The position numbers were made by a program, and so were the translations under genes. DNA of 33,018 nucleotides from Rhodobiaceae bacterium. Lineage in GTDB: Bacteria > Pseudomonadota > Alphaproteobacteria > Parvibaculales > Parvibaculaceae. The notes under the pieces were generated by a model. That model was not told the origin of the DNA, ran no database searches, and saw only the letters and a list, made by a program, of their open reading frames with translations. The stretch covers positions 1 to 33,018 of the forward strand of contig DAIEIL010000001.1 in NCBI GenBank assembly GCA_027352645.1, given 5' to 3'. Below, one piece after another: positions 14,404 to 22,030 of this stretch (its first letter is position 1; each line of letters starts with the position of its first letter).

Positions 14404-15726
14404 ATGAAGATGCTTTGCCGCGCACTTGCCACGGCGTCGCTGCTTGGGGCTTCCGTGGGGGCTCAGCCCGCCATAGCTGAGGAAAAGAACCTCTGGGAGC
14501 GCGATACGCTGACAGGCGACTGGGGCGGGACGCGCAGCGAACTGGCCGATCAGGGCATCGAAATCGGGCTTGCCTATGTGGGCGAAGCGATGGGCGACGT
14601 CTCGGGCGGCATGAAGCGGGGCTGGAGCTATGAGGGCCGCGCCGAACTTTCGCTCGACCTCGACCTCGAAAAGCTTCTGGGCTGGCAGGGTGGAACGGCC
14701 CATGCTAGCGCCTTTCAGATACATCACACCAACGGCCTGCCGACCGTGGACTACACGGGCAGCATCGGCGCACCGAGCAATATCGAGGCGCGCCAGACGA
14801 CGCGCCTCTTCACGCTTTGGGTGCAGCAGAATTTCCTCGACGACGCGGTCTCGGTTCGCGCCGGTCAGCTCGCCGCCGACGACGAGTTCATGACCAGCGA
14901 CACGGCGGGCAATCTCATCAACGGCACCTTCGGCTGGGCCGGGATAGCGGCAGCCAACCAGACGAACGGCGGCCCTGCCTATCCGCTGGCGACGCCGGGC
15001 ATTCGCGTTGCCGTCGCGCCGACGAAGCATCTCACTATGCTCGGCGCCGTATTTAGCGGCGACCCGGCGGGCAAGGATTGTTTCGACGATGCACAGCTCT
15101 GCAACAAGCACGGCACGACCTTCAGTACGAGTGGCGGCGCGCTCTGGATGGGTGAAGTTCAGTACACGATCAATCAGGGCGAAGGCGAAGGACTTCCAGG
15201 CGTGTACAAGGTCGGCGGGTGGTACCAGACAGGCAAGTTCGCCGACCAGCATTACGGTTTCGACCGTTCGGGAGATCACGGCGTCTACGCAATCGCGGAC
15301 CAGACGGTCTGGCAGAACGGCGGCAGCGATGCGCTGAGCGTTTTCGCTCGTGTGGGCGGTGCGCCTTCCGATCGCAATCTCGTTTCCTTCTACGCGGACG
15401 GTGGGCTCGCCTATAGGGGCCTCTTTCCGGGCCGCGATCAGGACATACTCGCCCTCGGCGTTGCCTATGCGAAGATCAGCGAGGATGCCCGCGATGCTGA
15501 TCGAGACGTCCAGATGCTGATGCCCGATCCGGCCTATCCGCTGCGCGACCAGGAAACCATATTCGAGTTGAGCTACACCGCGGCCGTGACGCCCTGGTGG
15601 AGCGTGCAGCCCGACATTCAGTACATCGTGCATCCCGGCGGCAATATTCCAAATCCCGAAGACGCGACGGGTGCAAAGATCGACAATGCATTGGTGGTTG
15701 GCATTCGCACGAGCCTCGCCTTCTGA
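14404..15726 (+). CDS. OprB-family carbohydrate-type porin
   Basis: This outer-membrane beta-barrel protein has 440 residues. The N-terminus is a Sec signal peptide (basic start, hydrophobic ATASLLGASVGA, probable cleavage after AIA at residue 25). The mature protein opens with LTGDWGGTRSELADQGI, the hallmark of OprB carbohydrate-selective porins. Alternating hydrophobic strands run throughout, and the C-terminal residues VVGIRTSLAF end in an aromatic residue, as recognised by the outer-membrane assembly machinery. Substrates of alphaproteobacterial members are mostly unknown and need not be sugars. Only a weak purine-rich ribosome site (GAGACGAGAGAG) precedes the ATG. An A/T-rich tract at about 14310-14350 in an otherwise G/C-rich region may hold the promoter. 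Confidence 0.88.
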   Translation: MKMLCRALATASLLGASVGAQPAIAEEKNLWERDTLTGDWGGTRSELADQGIEIGLAYVGEAMGDVSGGMKRGWSYEGRAELSLDLDLEKLLGWQGGTAHASAFQIHHTNGLPTVDYTGSIGAPSNIEARQTTRLFTLWVQQNFLDDAVSVRAGQLAADDEFMTSDTAGNLINGTFGWAGIAAANQTNGGPAYPLATPGIRVAVAPTKHLTMLGAVFSGDPAGKDCFDDAQLCNKHGTTFSTSGGALWMGEVQYTINQGEGEGLPGVYKVGGWYQTGKFADQHYGFDRSGDHGVYAIADQTVWQNGGSDALSVFARVGGAPSDRNLVSFYADGGLAYRGLFPGRDQDILALGVAYAKISEDARDADRDVQMLMPDPAYPLRDQETIFELSYTAAVTPWWSVQPDIQYIVHPGGNIPNPEDATGAKIDNALVVGIRTSLAF

Positions 15727-15756
15727 TTTTCCGACGCTTCATCGCAGGTATTAGCA

Positions 15757-15787
15757 AAACCCGCGCCTTCCCGGCGCGGGTTTCTTG
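15757..15787 (+). terminator. Rho-independent terminator after the porin gene
   Basis: AAACCCGCGCC (15757-15767) pairs perfectly with GGCGCGGGTTT (15773-15783) around TTCCC, and TTTCTT follows the G/C part. It lies 30 bp after the porin stop codon. Confidence 0.9.
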
Positions 15788-15817
15788 CCGCGCGCTTCCA
15801 CCCTGTGCAGTTCCTTA

Positions 15818-16153
15818 TTATGCGTCCTTGTCGTGCCCCTCTGCCGCTTGCTCGGCGGATTGGGCTTCCTGCGCCTTCTTTCGTCCGGCGCCGGCGGCGC
15901 GCGCCGGGTCGTGCTTGAAGTTGCCGCCGCTCACCTGTCCGCCTTCGCGGCCCGCCCGCGAGGCGCGCTCGGGATCGTTCTTGAAATTGCCGCCGCTGAC
16001 CTGTCCACCCTTCTGGCCGGCGAGGGCCGCGCGCGCCGGGTTGTTCTTGAAGTTACCGCCACTCTTCTGACCGCCTTTGCGGCCAGCCGCCGCAGCGCGT
16101 TCCCTGTTGGCCGCGAAATTTCCGGAACCGCCGCGATGCTGGGTGTTTGTCAT
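15818..16153 (-). CDS. KGG-repeat stress-induced protein
   Basis: This small, very hydrophilic protein of 111 residues is built from four tandem 22-residue units (residues 9-96), each like SGGNFKNDPARAA followed by AGRKGGQV. It ends with an Ala/Glu/Lys tail. These are KGG motifs, found in general stress proteins such as Bacillus GsiB and E. coli YciG; like LEA proteins they are thought to be disordered and protective in drying or osmotic stress. The ATG at 16153 is chosen because GAGGGAGAG lies just upstream on the reverse strand; a longer frame to 16252 would include the promoter. A candidate EcfG (general stress sigma factor) promoter lies at 16186-16210, in line with this role. Confidence 0.9.
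   Translation of the reverse strand: MTNTQHRGGSGNFAANRERAAAAGRKGGQKSGGNFKNNPARAALAGQKGGQVSGGNFKNDPERASRAGREGGQVSGGNFKHDPARAAGAGRKKAQEAQSAEQAAEGHDKDA
15866..16129 (-). repeat. Four tandem 66-bp coding repeats (KGG units)
   Basis: Four consecutive in-frame units of 66 bp encode the 22-residue KGG repeats. Units 2 to 4 share SGGNFK followed by a D/N-P pair and then AG; the first and last units are more diverged. Such repeats can change copy number by slippage. Confidence 0.85.
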
Positions 16154-16450
16154 CTTGCTCTCCCTCTCGGTTCTCCCTCGAAATGAACCCCGTGTCGGGC
16201 GAATGGTTCCGTTCGGCTGCGCAGGCTGCGGGCCTTTGTCCCGCGGCGGCACGACCGCGGCATTGCGACGCGCTTTCGCGTTACGATGCGGATTTTTTAA
16301 AACCTATGTTGTGACAACGAGTTCCGAGCCGTTCAAACCGGCCCTATCGGGCCTGCAACCGGGTGCTCGTTTCCGTCTTTATTAAACATTGGACCGAATA
16401 CTTCCGATCAACGAAATGGCCTCCGCAAGGCTGCAGGCAACGGAAGATTC
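16154..16450. other. Divergent intergenic region between the KGG gene and the chemotaxis operon
   Basis: These 297 bases hold the KGG promoter on the reverse strand and should contain the cheA promoter. A local A/T-rich tract (GATTTTTTAAAA, about 16291-16302) is followed by the perfect palindrome GTTGT-G-ACAAC (16308-16318) and by a small hairpin GGCCC-TATC-GGGCC (16340-16353). These could be parts of a che promoter, but I cannot define its -35/-10 elements. No gene is supported. Confidence 0.4.
16186..16210 (-). promoter_or_regulatory. Candidate EcfG (general stress) promoter for the KGG gene
   Basis: On the reverse strand, GGAAC (16210-16206) is followed after 16 nt by GGTT (16189-16186). 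The alphaproteobacterial EcfG consensus is GGAAC, a spacer of 16-17 nt, then CGTT, so one base differs. The -10 element lies about 33 bp before the ATG, which leaves room for a short leader with the ribosome site. Match seen by eye; sigma factor assignment is inference supported by the product. Confidence 0.6.
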
Positions 16451-19420
16451 ATGGACGACCTCCTCAACGAATTTCTCGCTGAAACGGTGGAAGCGCTCGA
16501 ACTGCTCGACAGCGAGCTTGTCGAACTGGAACAGCGCCCCGCCGATCCGGCCTTGCTTGGCAGCATTTTCCGGATCATGCACACGATCAAAGGCACGTGC
16601 GGCTTTCTCGGCCTGCCGCGCCTCGAAGCGGTCGCGCACGCCGCCGAAGACGTGCTGGGCAAGGTTCGCGACGGCGAACTCACGGTTTCAGCAGACACCG
16701 TCTCGCTGGTGCTCGCCGCTCTCGACAGGATCAAGGAACTGATCTCGGATCTTGCCGTCGCGGGCCATGAGCCCGAAGGCAGCGATGACGATGTCATCAT
16801 GTCGTTGCGCGATATGGCCGCCGGCAAGTGGGCGGCGGCAATGTCGGTCGCCGAAGTTATCGAAGAGCCCGCCGAGCTTCCCTCGGTAGACGGGCTCTAT
16901 CAGCGCGTTGGCGGGGCATCCGTCTTCGATACCGCCTGCGAGCAGGCTTGCGCCGAAATGCTCTCCGCGGTCTCGAGCCACCCGGACGCGGAAACCGAAC
17001 TTCTTCATCTTCAGTTCGCGCTGGCCGGAGCCTTCGCCGAAGTGCTCACGGGTTCGGCCGATGCCGCCGCAGACATCGACGGCGTCATCGAGGGCCTTGC
17101 CGCAAATGGCTGGTCGCAGCAGGAGCTTCGCATGCTCCGCGACGAATTCGGCAAGGCGCTCGGGACGCTCGAAGTCGCCGATGCCGATGTTGCCGCCGTT
17201 CTTTCGCGCTTCAACGTCGCGGCGGCGCAGCCCGCCGCTGTAGCGGCACTGGCCGCCGCGCCTGTCATGGCGGCGCCGATTGCGGCGAGGCCGGCGCCCG
17301 CTAAGAAAGAAAAAGCGGAAGAATCCGCCGTGGAAAGCACGCAAGGCGCATCCGCTGCGGCGCAGTCGCAGACCTTGCGCGTCAACATCACGGTGCTTGA
17401 AAACCTGATGAACATGGTCAGCGAGCTGGTGCTGACCCGCAACCAGCTTCTGCAGATCCTGCGCGGTGTCGGCGACAGCCCGTTCGCCGCGCCCCTTCAG
17501 CGGCTCAATCAGGTAACGAGCGAACTGCAGGAAAGCGTCATGCAGACGCGCATGCAGCCCATCGGCAACGCCTGGTCGAAACTGCCGCGTCTCGTGCGCG
17601 ATCTGGCGCAGGAACTCGGCAAGAAAATAGATCTCGTCATGTTGGGCGCCGACACGGAACTCGACCGCCAGATTCTGGAATCGATCCGCGATCCGCTTAC
17701 GCATATGGTGCGCAACTCCGGCGACCACGGCATCGAGACGCCGGAAGAGCGTCGCGAAGCGGGCAAGACGGACCACGGCACGATCCGCCTGAGCGCGCGT
17801 CATGAAGGCGGCCACATCATTGTCGAGGTCGGCGATGATGGGCGCGGCCTTTCGACGAGCCGCATCCGCGCCAAGGCGATCCAGAACGGCCTTGCGACGG
17901 AAGCTCAGCTCGACGGCATGAGCGAGCAGCAGATTCAGCAGTTCATCTTCCGGCCAGGCTTTTCGACCGCGAGCCAGGTGACCAGCGTTTCCGGGCGCGG
18001 TGTCGGCATGGATGTGGTGCGCACCAATATCGAAAAAATCGGTGGCGCCATCGAGTTCTCCTCGACCGAGGGTCAGGGCTCGCGCTTCGTCATCAAGATT
18101 CCGCTCACGCTCGCAATCGTCTCCGCGCTCATCGTCGAGTGCCGTGGCGAGCGCTTCGCCATGCCGCAGAGCAGCGTCGTCGAACTGGTGCGCATCAGTT
18201 CGAAGTCGCCGCAGGGCGTCGAACTCATCAACGGCCATCCGGTCTATCGCCTGCGCGACAGGCTTCTGCCGCTCGTCGCATTGAGCGAACTTTTGAAGAT
18301 CGAGGAGCAGAGCGACGAACCGGCGCAGGAAATCTACGTCGTCGTGACGCAGGTTGGCAGCTTTGCCTTCGGCATCATCGTCGACCGCGTGTTCGACACC
18401 GAAGAAATCGTTGTGAAGCCGACCTCGCGAACGCTCCGCCAGATTTCGCTGTTCTCGGGCACGACGATCCTCGGTGATGGACGCGTTATCATGATCCTCG
18501 ATCCGAATGGCATCGCCGCCGCAACGAGCGGGTCGGCGCAGTCCGAGGCACGGGCGCGGGATGAAGCGCTGGCTGCCAACCGCCAGCATCGCGAGACGGT
18601 CTCGATGCTCGTCTTCCGTGCCGGCGACGACAACGCCAAGGCGGTGCCGCTCTCACTCATCGCGCGACTGGAGGAGTCCGATCTCGCCAATGCCGAACGA
18701 GCGGGCGAACGCACCGTGATCCAGTATCGCGGCGGTCTCATGCCGCTCGTCGGCATCGACGGGACACCTGCGCCGCGCGAGGGCAAGCACCCGATTCTCG
18801 TCTTCACGGAAGGCGAGCGGATGTGCGGGCTCGTCGTCGACGAGGTCGTCGACATCGTCGAGGGTTCGCTCGATCTGCAACTGGTGGGTGGCGCACAGTC
18901 GGGCATTCTCGGCAGTTCGATCATCGCGGGCCGCTCGACCGATGTCATCGATACGGTTCACTATCTGCGCCAGAGCGATGCCGCCTGGTTCGATCTCGAA
19001 ACGCGCGAGGCCTATGGCGCGGAAAGAGAGCGGCGTGTGTTGCTCGTCGAGGATTCGAGCTTCTTCCGCAATCTGCTCATGCCCATGCTCAAGATGGCGG
19101 GCTATCGCGTCACCATCGCTGAGCATGCAGAGGCGGCTCTCGAAATCTGCCGCGACGGCGACGAGTTCGACATTATCGTCTCCGACATCGAAATGCCGGG
19201 CCTTTCCGGTTTCGATCTCGCGCGGACGCTGCGCGCGGAGGAGCGCTGGAAGGATGTGCCCATGGTCGCGCTCTCCTCGCATGCCTCGCCACAGGATTTT
19301 GAACGAGGGCGTCGCTCTGGCTTCAACGACTATGTGACCAAGCTCGATCCGAGGGCGCTTCTGACTTCTCTGTCGCGCGTACTTTCCACGGATGAATATC
19401 ACGAGGAGACGGCGGCATGA
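16451..19420 (+). CDS. cheA: Hybrid chemotaxis histidine kinase CheA with extra CheW-like and receiver domains
   Basis: This is the core kinase of a chemosensory array (989 residues). The Hpt domain (1-110) has phospho-acceptor His44 in IMHTIKG. No P2 domain is evident; instead residues 149-255 (LYQRVGG to VAAVLSRFN) resemble a truncated globin without haem ligands. An Ala/Pro linker follows to about 305. The dimerisation helices start near LRVNITVLENLMNMVSEL (308), and the ATPase domain has HMVRNSGDHGIE (about 418), VGDDGRGL (about 460) and GRGVGMDVV (about 516). Two CheW-like domains follow (about 545-685 and 715-840), then a receiver domain (about 858-985) with phospho-acceptor Asp912 in SDIEMPG. 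GGAAG precedes the ATG. The receiver may act as a phosphate sink. No receptor gene is present in the window. Confidence 0.93.
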   Translation: MDDLLNEFLAETVEALELLDSELVELEQRPADPALLGSIFRIMHTIKGTCGFLGLPRLEAVAHAAEDVLGKVRDGELTVSADTVSLVLAALDRIKELISDLAVAGHEPEGSDDDVIMSLRDMAAGKWAAAMSVAEVIEEPAELPSVDGLYQRVGGASVFDTACEQACAEMLSAVSSHPDAETELLHLQFALAGAFAEVLTGSADAAADIDGVIEGLAANGWSQQELRMLRDEFGKALGTLEVADADVAAVLSRFNVAAAQPAAVAALAAAPVMAAPIAARPAPAKKEKAEESAVESTQGASAAAQSQTLRVNITVLENLMNMVSELVLTRNQLLQILRGVGDSPFAAPLQRLNQVTSELQESVMQTRMQPIGNAWSKLPRLVRDLAQELGKKIDLVMLGADTELDRQILESIRDPLTHMVRNSGDHGIETPEERREAGKTDHGTIRLSARHEGGHIIVEVGDDGRGLSTSRIRAKAIQNGLATEAQLDGMSEQQIQQFIFRPGFSTASQVTSVSGRGVGMDVVRTNIEKIGGAIEFSSTEGQGSRFVIKIPLTLAIVSALIVECRGERFAMPQSSVVELVRISSKSPQGVELINGHPVYRLRDRLLPLVALSELLKIEEQSDEPAQEIYVVVTQVGSFAFGIIVDRVFDTEEIVVKPTSRTLRQISLFSGTTILGDGRVIMILDPNGIAAATSGSAQSEARARDEALAANRQHRETVSMLVFRAGDDNAKAVPLSLIARLEESDLANAERAGERTVIQYRGGLMPLVGIDGTPAPREGKHPILVFTEGERMCGLVVDEVVDIVEGSLDLQLVGGAQSGILGSSIIAGRSTDVIDTVHYLRQSDAAWFDLETREAYGAERERRVLLVEDSSFFRNLLMPMLKMAGYRVTIAEHAEAALEICRDGDEFDIIVSDIEMPGLSGFDLARTLRAEERWKDVPMVALSSHASPQDFERGRRSGFNDYVTKLDPRALLTSLSRVLSTDEYHEETAA

Positions 19421-19890
19421 GCACGCGACAGGAAGACGCAACGCTGGACCGGAACCGAACGGAAGATTTCGTGACCATGTCGATCGGTGGTCAGACCTTC
19501 GGCGTTCCGGTTCTCGATGTGCGCGACGTGCTTGGACCGCAGCGCATCACGCGTGTGCCGCTGGCGCCGCCGGAAATTGCGGGCTCGCTCAATCTTCGCG
19601 GGCGCATCGTCACCGCCGTCAACATGCGTCAGCGCCTCGGCCTTGCCCCGGCGGAACATCCCGAACAGGCGATGGCTGTCGTCGTCGAGCACGAGGACGA
19701 GCATTTCAGCCTTCTGGTGGATGAGGTGGGCGAAGTGCTTCGCCTCTCCGAACGCCAGAAAGACCACAACCCTGCAACGCTCGATCTGCAGTGGCGCCAG
19801 ATCGCCGACGGGCTTTACCGCCTCGACGGCAACCTTCTCATCGTCCTCAACATCGGCGCAGTGCTGGGCGCCATAAGGGCCGCCGCATGA
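19417..19890 (+). CDS. cheW: Chemotaxis adaptor protein CheW
   Basis: This 157-residue single-domain CheW links chemoreceptors to CheA. The SH3-like double-barrel pattern is visible: FVTMSIGGQTFGVPV at the start, VRDVLGPQRITRVPLAPPEIAG, then the conserved NLRGRIVTAVNMRQRLG and FSLLVDEVGEVL. The ATG overlaps the cheA stop codon (ATGA), so the two proteins are made in a coupled way. About 20 extra residues rich in charged amino acids precede the domain. Confidence 0.93.
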   Translation: MSTRQEDATLDRNRTEDFVTMSIGGQTFGVPVLDVRDVLGPQRITRVPLAPPEIAGSLNLRGRIVTAVNMRQRLGLAPAEHPEQAMAVVVEHEDEHFSLLVDEVGEVLRLSERQKDHNPATLDLQWRQIADGLYRLDGNLLIVLNIGAVLGAIRAAA

Positions 19891-19925
19891 GCGCGCTTGC
19901 CGAACAACACCAAGGAGACAGACCC

Positions 19926-20309
19926 ATGGTTGACATGAAGATGCCCATTCTGATCGTGGACGACTACCGCACGATGCTTCGCATCGTCCGCAATCTTCTC
20001 GTCAAGCTCGGCTTCTCGGACATCGACGAGGCGTCGGATGGAAGCCAAGCGCTCTCCATGATGAAGGGCCGCGAATATGGCCTCGTCATTTCCGACTGGA
20101 ACATGCAGCCCATGACCGGCTTCGACCTCCTGAAGAGCGTTCGCGCCGACACTCAACTCAAGGCGACGCCATTCATCATGGTGACGGCGGAGTCGAAGGT
20201 CGAAAACGTCGTCGCAGCGCGTCAGGCGGGCGTCAACAACTACATCATCAAGCCGTTCAGCGCCGCTGTGCTCAAGGCCAAGCTCAAGACCGTTCTGGGT
20301 GAGTTTTGA
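19926..20309 (+). CDS. cheY: Chemotaxis response regulator CheY
   Basis: This is a stand-alone receiver domain of 127 residues. All key residues align with E. coli CheY by number: acidic pair Asp12 and Asp13 in IVDDYRT, phospho-acceptor Asp57 in ISDWNMQPM, Thr87 in MVTAE and Lys109 in IIKPF. The WNMQPMTG segment is typical of true chemotaxis CheY rather than of other receivers. The ATG at 19926 is chosen because AAGGAGA lies 7 bp upstream; an earlier in-frame ATG at 19887, overlapping the cheW stop, would add 13 residues. The gene is followed immediately by a CheZ-type phosphatase gene, its likely partner. Confidence 0.94.
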   Translation: MVDMKMPILIVDDYRTMLRIVRNLLVKLGFSDIDEASDGSQALSMMKGREYGLVISDWNMQPMTGFDLLKSVRADTQLKATPFIMVTAESKVENVVAARQAGVNNYIIKPFSAAVLKAKLKTVLGEF

Positions 20310-20827
20310 TGGGCCCGGATGACGCGTCCGCGCGGGTCAGGAAGTTGACGCAGGAATGCGTCGACATCGTGCGGACGATCCTTGTCGCTCGCCGCGAAAT
20401 GGGCAAGCTGCATGATCCGTCTCTCAGGGAAATACATCTGCCCCGCGCAAGCGAGGAAATCGGCGCCATCCTTGCGCTGACCGAGTCCGCGACGAACGAC
20501 ATCATGCTTGCCGCGGAAGACATGATGTCCGTCGACTTCAAAAATCCGGAACTCGCTGCCGAAATCGTCAACGATCAATGCATGAAGATCTTCGAGGCCT
20601 GCTCCTTTCAGGACATTACAGGCCAGCGCATCTCCAGTGTGCTGAAGACGCTTCAGCTCGTAGAGAAGAAGATCGAGGATCTCGAAGGCGCATGGTCAGG
20701 CGCGTCATCCTCGATCCAGCCTGCGGCGGAAGCCGCGCCGGTCGATCCCGACGCGGCGCTGCTCAACGGCCCCGCGCTCGAAGGCGAGGGCATTCAGCAG
20801 GACGATATCGACAGGCTGTTTGCCTGA
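20309..20827 (+). CDS. cheZ: CheZ-type CheY-P phosphatase
   Basis: This mostly helical protein of 172 residues contains ACSFQDITGQRI, the signature of CheZ, with the catalytic pair Asp102 and Gln106 (Asp143 and Gln147 in E. coli) that helps water attack phospho-CheY. The C-terminus GIQQDDIDRLFA resembles the short CheY-binding helix at the end of CheZ. Between them is an Ala/Pro-rich linker (SSSIQPAAEAAPVDPDAA). It is shorter than the E. coli protein of 214 residues, mainly in the N-terminal hairpin. Its position directly after cheY (the TGA stop shares one base with the ATG) supports the function. A TTG at 20306 could add one residue. Confidence 0.85.
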   Translation: MGPDDASARVRKLTQECVDIVRTILVARREMGKLHDPSLREIHLPRASEEIGAILALTESATNDIMLAAEDMMSVDFKNPELAAEIVNDQCMKIFEACSFQDITGQRISSVLKTLQLVEKKIEDLEGAWSGASSSIQPAAEAAPVDPDAALLNGPALEGEGIQQDDIDRLFA

Positions 20828-20878
20828 GAATGAATAGGTCGCGTCCCGTTGCAGGCGCGGCGCGAAGTGGGGCAGGAC

Positions 20879-22030
20879 ATGGCGGATAAACTTCTGAGCG
20901 CGCGATCCGCTCCTGCCGCAGGGCGAGCTACAGCCGATGTGGCGGGCGATCCCTGGCGCGTCATGATCGTCGACGACTCGTCCGTCGTTCGCGCGGTGAT
21001 CGCGCGGTCGCTCGAACAGGACCCGACCATCAAGGTCGTGTCCTCGGTGGCGAATGGCGCGCTGGCGTTGAAGGTTCTGCCGACGCTTCAGGTTGACGTC
21101 ATTCTCCTCGATATCGAAATGCCGGAAATGGATGGCATCGAAGCGCTGCCCCGGCTTCTGGCGCTGCGTCCGGGCGTCAAGGTCATCATGGTATCCTCGC
21201 TGACGCGGCGCAGCGCCGAGGTCAGCCTGCGCGCCGTGGCGCTTGGCGCTGCCGATTATGTGCCCAAGCCCGTGAGCGGTCTCAGCACTGCCAATGATTT
21301 CCGCGCCGAGCTTCTGGCGAAGGTGAAGGCGCATGCCGCGCGGGCGCGCCGGGGCGTTGGAGCCGCGCGTCCGGCAGCGGCGAGTGCGCCGCGCGTCGCG
21401 GGCGTGGCGCCCGCGGGCCCGATCGCGCTTCGCAAGGCGATCGTCGAAAAGCCTACCGTCATTGCCATCGGAAGCTCCACCGGCGGGCCGCAGGCACTTT
21501 CCGAAGTGCTGAAGTCGATCGGCCCCGGCGTAACGCAACCCATCGTCATCACGCAGCACATGCCGCCGACATTCACGGCCATTCTCGCCGAGCACATGAC
21601 GCGCTATGCGGGTCGCCTCGCAGCCGAAGCGCAGGACGGCGAAGCGCTGAAGCAGGGCCGTATCTATGTCGCGCCGGGTGGCTATCACATGATCGCAGAA
21701 TCCAGCGCCGCAGGGGTGGTGCTGCGCCTCAGCGATGCGCCGCCGGAAAATTCCTGCCGTCCCGCCGTCGATCCGATGATGCGGAGTCTTTCCGCGATCT
21801 ATGGACGCAAGCTGCTCGCCGTCATTCTGACGGGCATGGGCTATGACGGACTGAAGGGCTGCCAGGTCGTCGCCGCATCCGGCGGCGGGGTCATCGCACA
21901 GGATCAGGCGTCGAGCGTCGTCTGGGGAATGCCGGGCGCGGTCGCGCAGGCGGGTATCTGCAATGCGGTTCTGCCACTCGGCGAAATCGGGAAGACGATC
22001 GGGCGTATCGCCCGCGGGGAGGGCTTGTGA
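20879..22030 (+). CDS. cheB: Chemotaxis receptor methylesterase/deamidase CheB
   Basis: This 383-residue CheB removes methyl groups from receptors for adaptation, and is activated by phosphorylation. The N-terminal receiver has IVDDSSVVRA and phospho-acceptor Asp78 in LLDIEMPEMDG. An Ala/Arg-rich linker (about 150-185) leads to the esterase domain with the triad Ser200 in GSSTGGPQ, His227 in TQHMPP and Asp323 in MGYDG. The ATG at 20879 is used; a longer frame from a TTG at 20849 has no support. A gap of 51 bp separates it from cheZ, the largest in this operon apart from short overlaps. Confidence 0.94.
   Translation: MADKLLSARSAPAAGRATADVAGDPWRVMIVDDSSVVRAVIARSLEQDPTIKVVSSVANGALALKVLPTLQVDVILLDIEMPEMDGIEALPRLLALRPGVKVIMVSSLTRRSAEVSLRAVALGAADYVPKPVSGLSTANDFRAELLAKVKAHAARARRGVGAARPAAASAPRVAGVAPAGPIALRKAIVEKPTVIAIGSSTGGPQALSEVLKSIGPGVTQPIVITQHMPPTFTAILAEHMTRYAGRLAAEAQDGEALKQGRIYVAPGGYHMIAESSAAGVVLRLSDAPPENSCRPAVDPMMRSLSAIYGRKLLAVILTGMGYDGLKGCQVVAASGGGVIAQDQASSVVWGMPGAVAQAGICNAVLPLGEIGKTIGRIARGEGL

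Noticed and set aside
14234-14425. Small reverse frame ending in a basic tail (GRKVGKKK)
   Set aside because: The basic end looked like a small nucleic-acid-binding protein, but the frame spans the long palindrome, overlaps the porin start and has no ribosome site or family match.
16688-18589. Reverse-strand frame of 633 codons opposite cheA
   Set aside because: It is an antisense shadow of a gene with complete CheA motifs.
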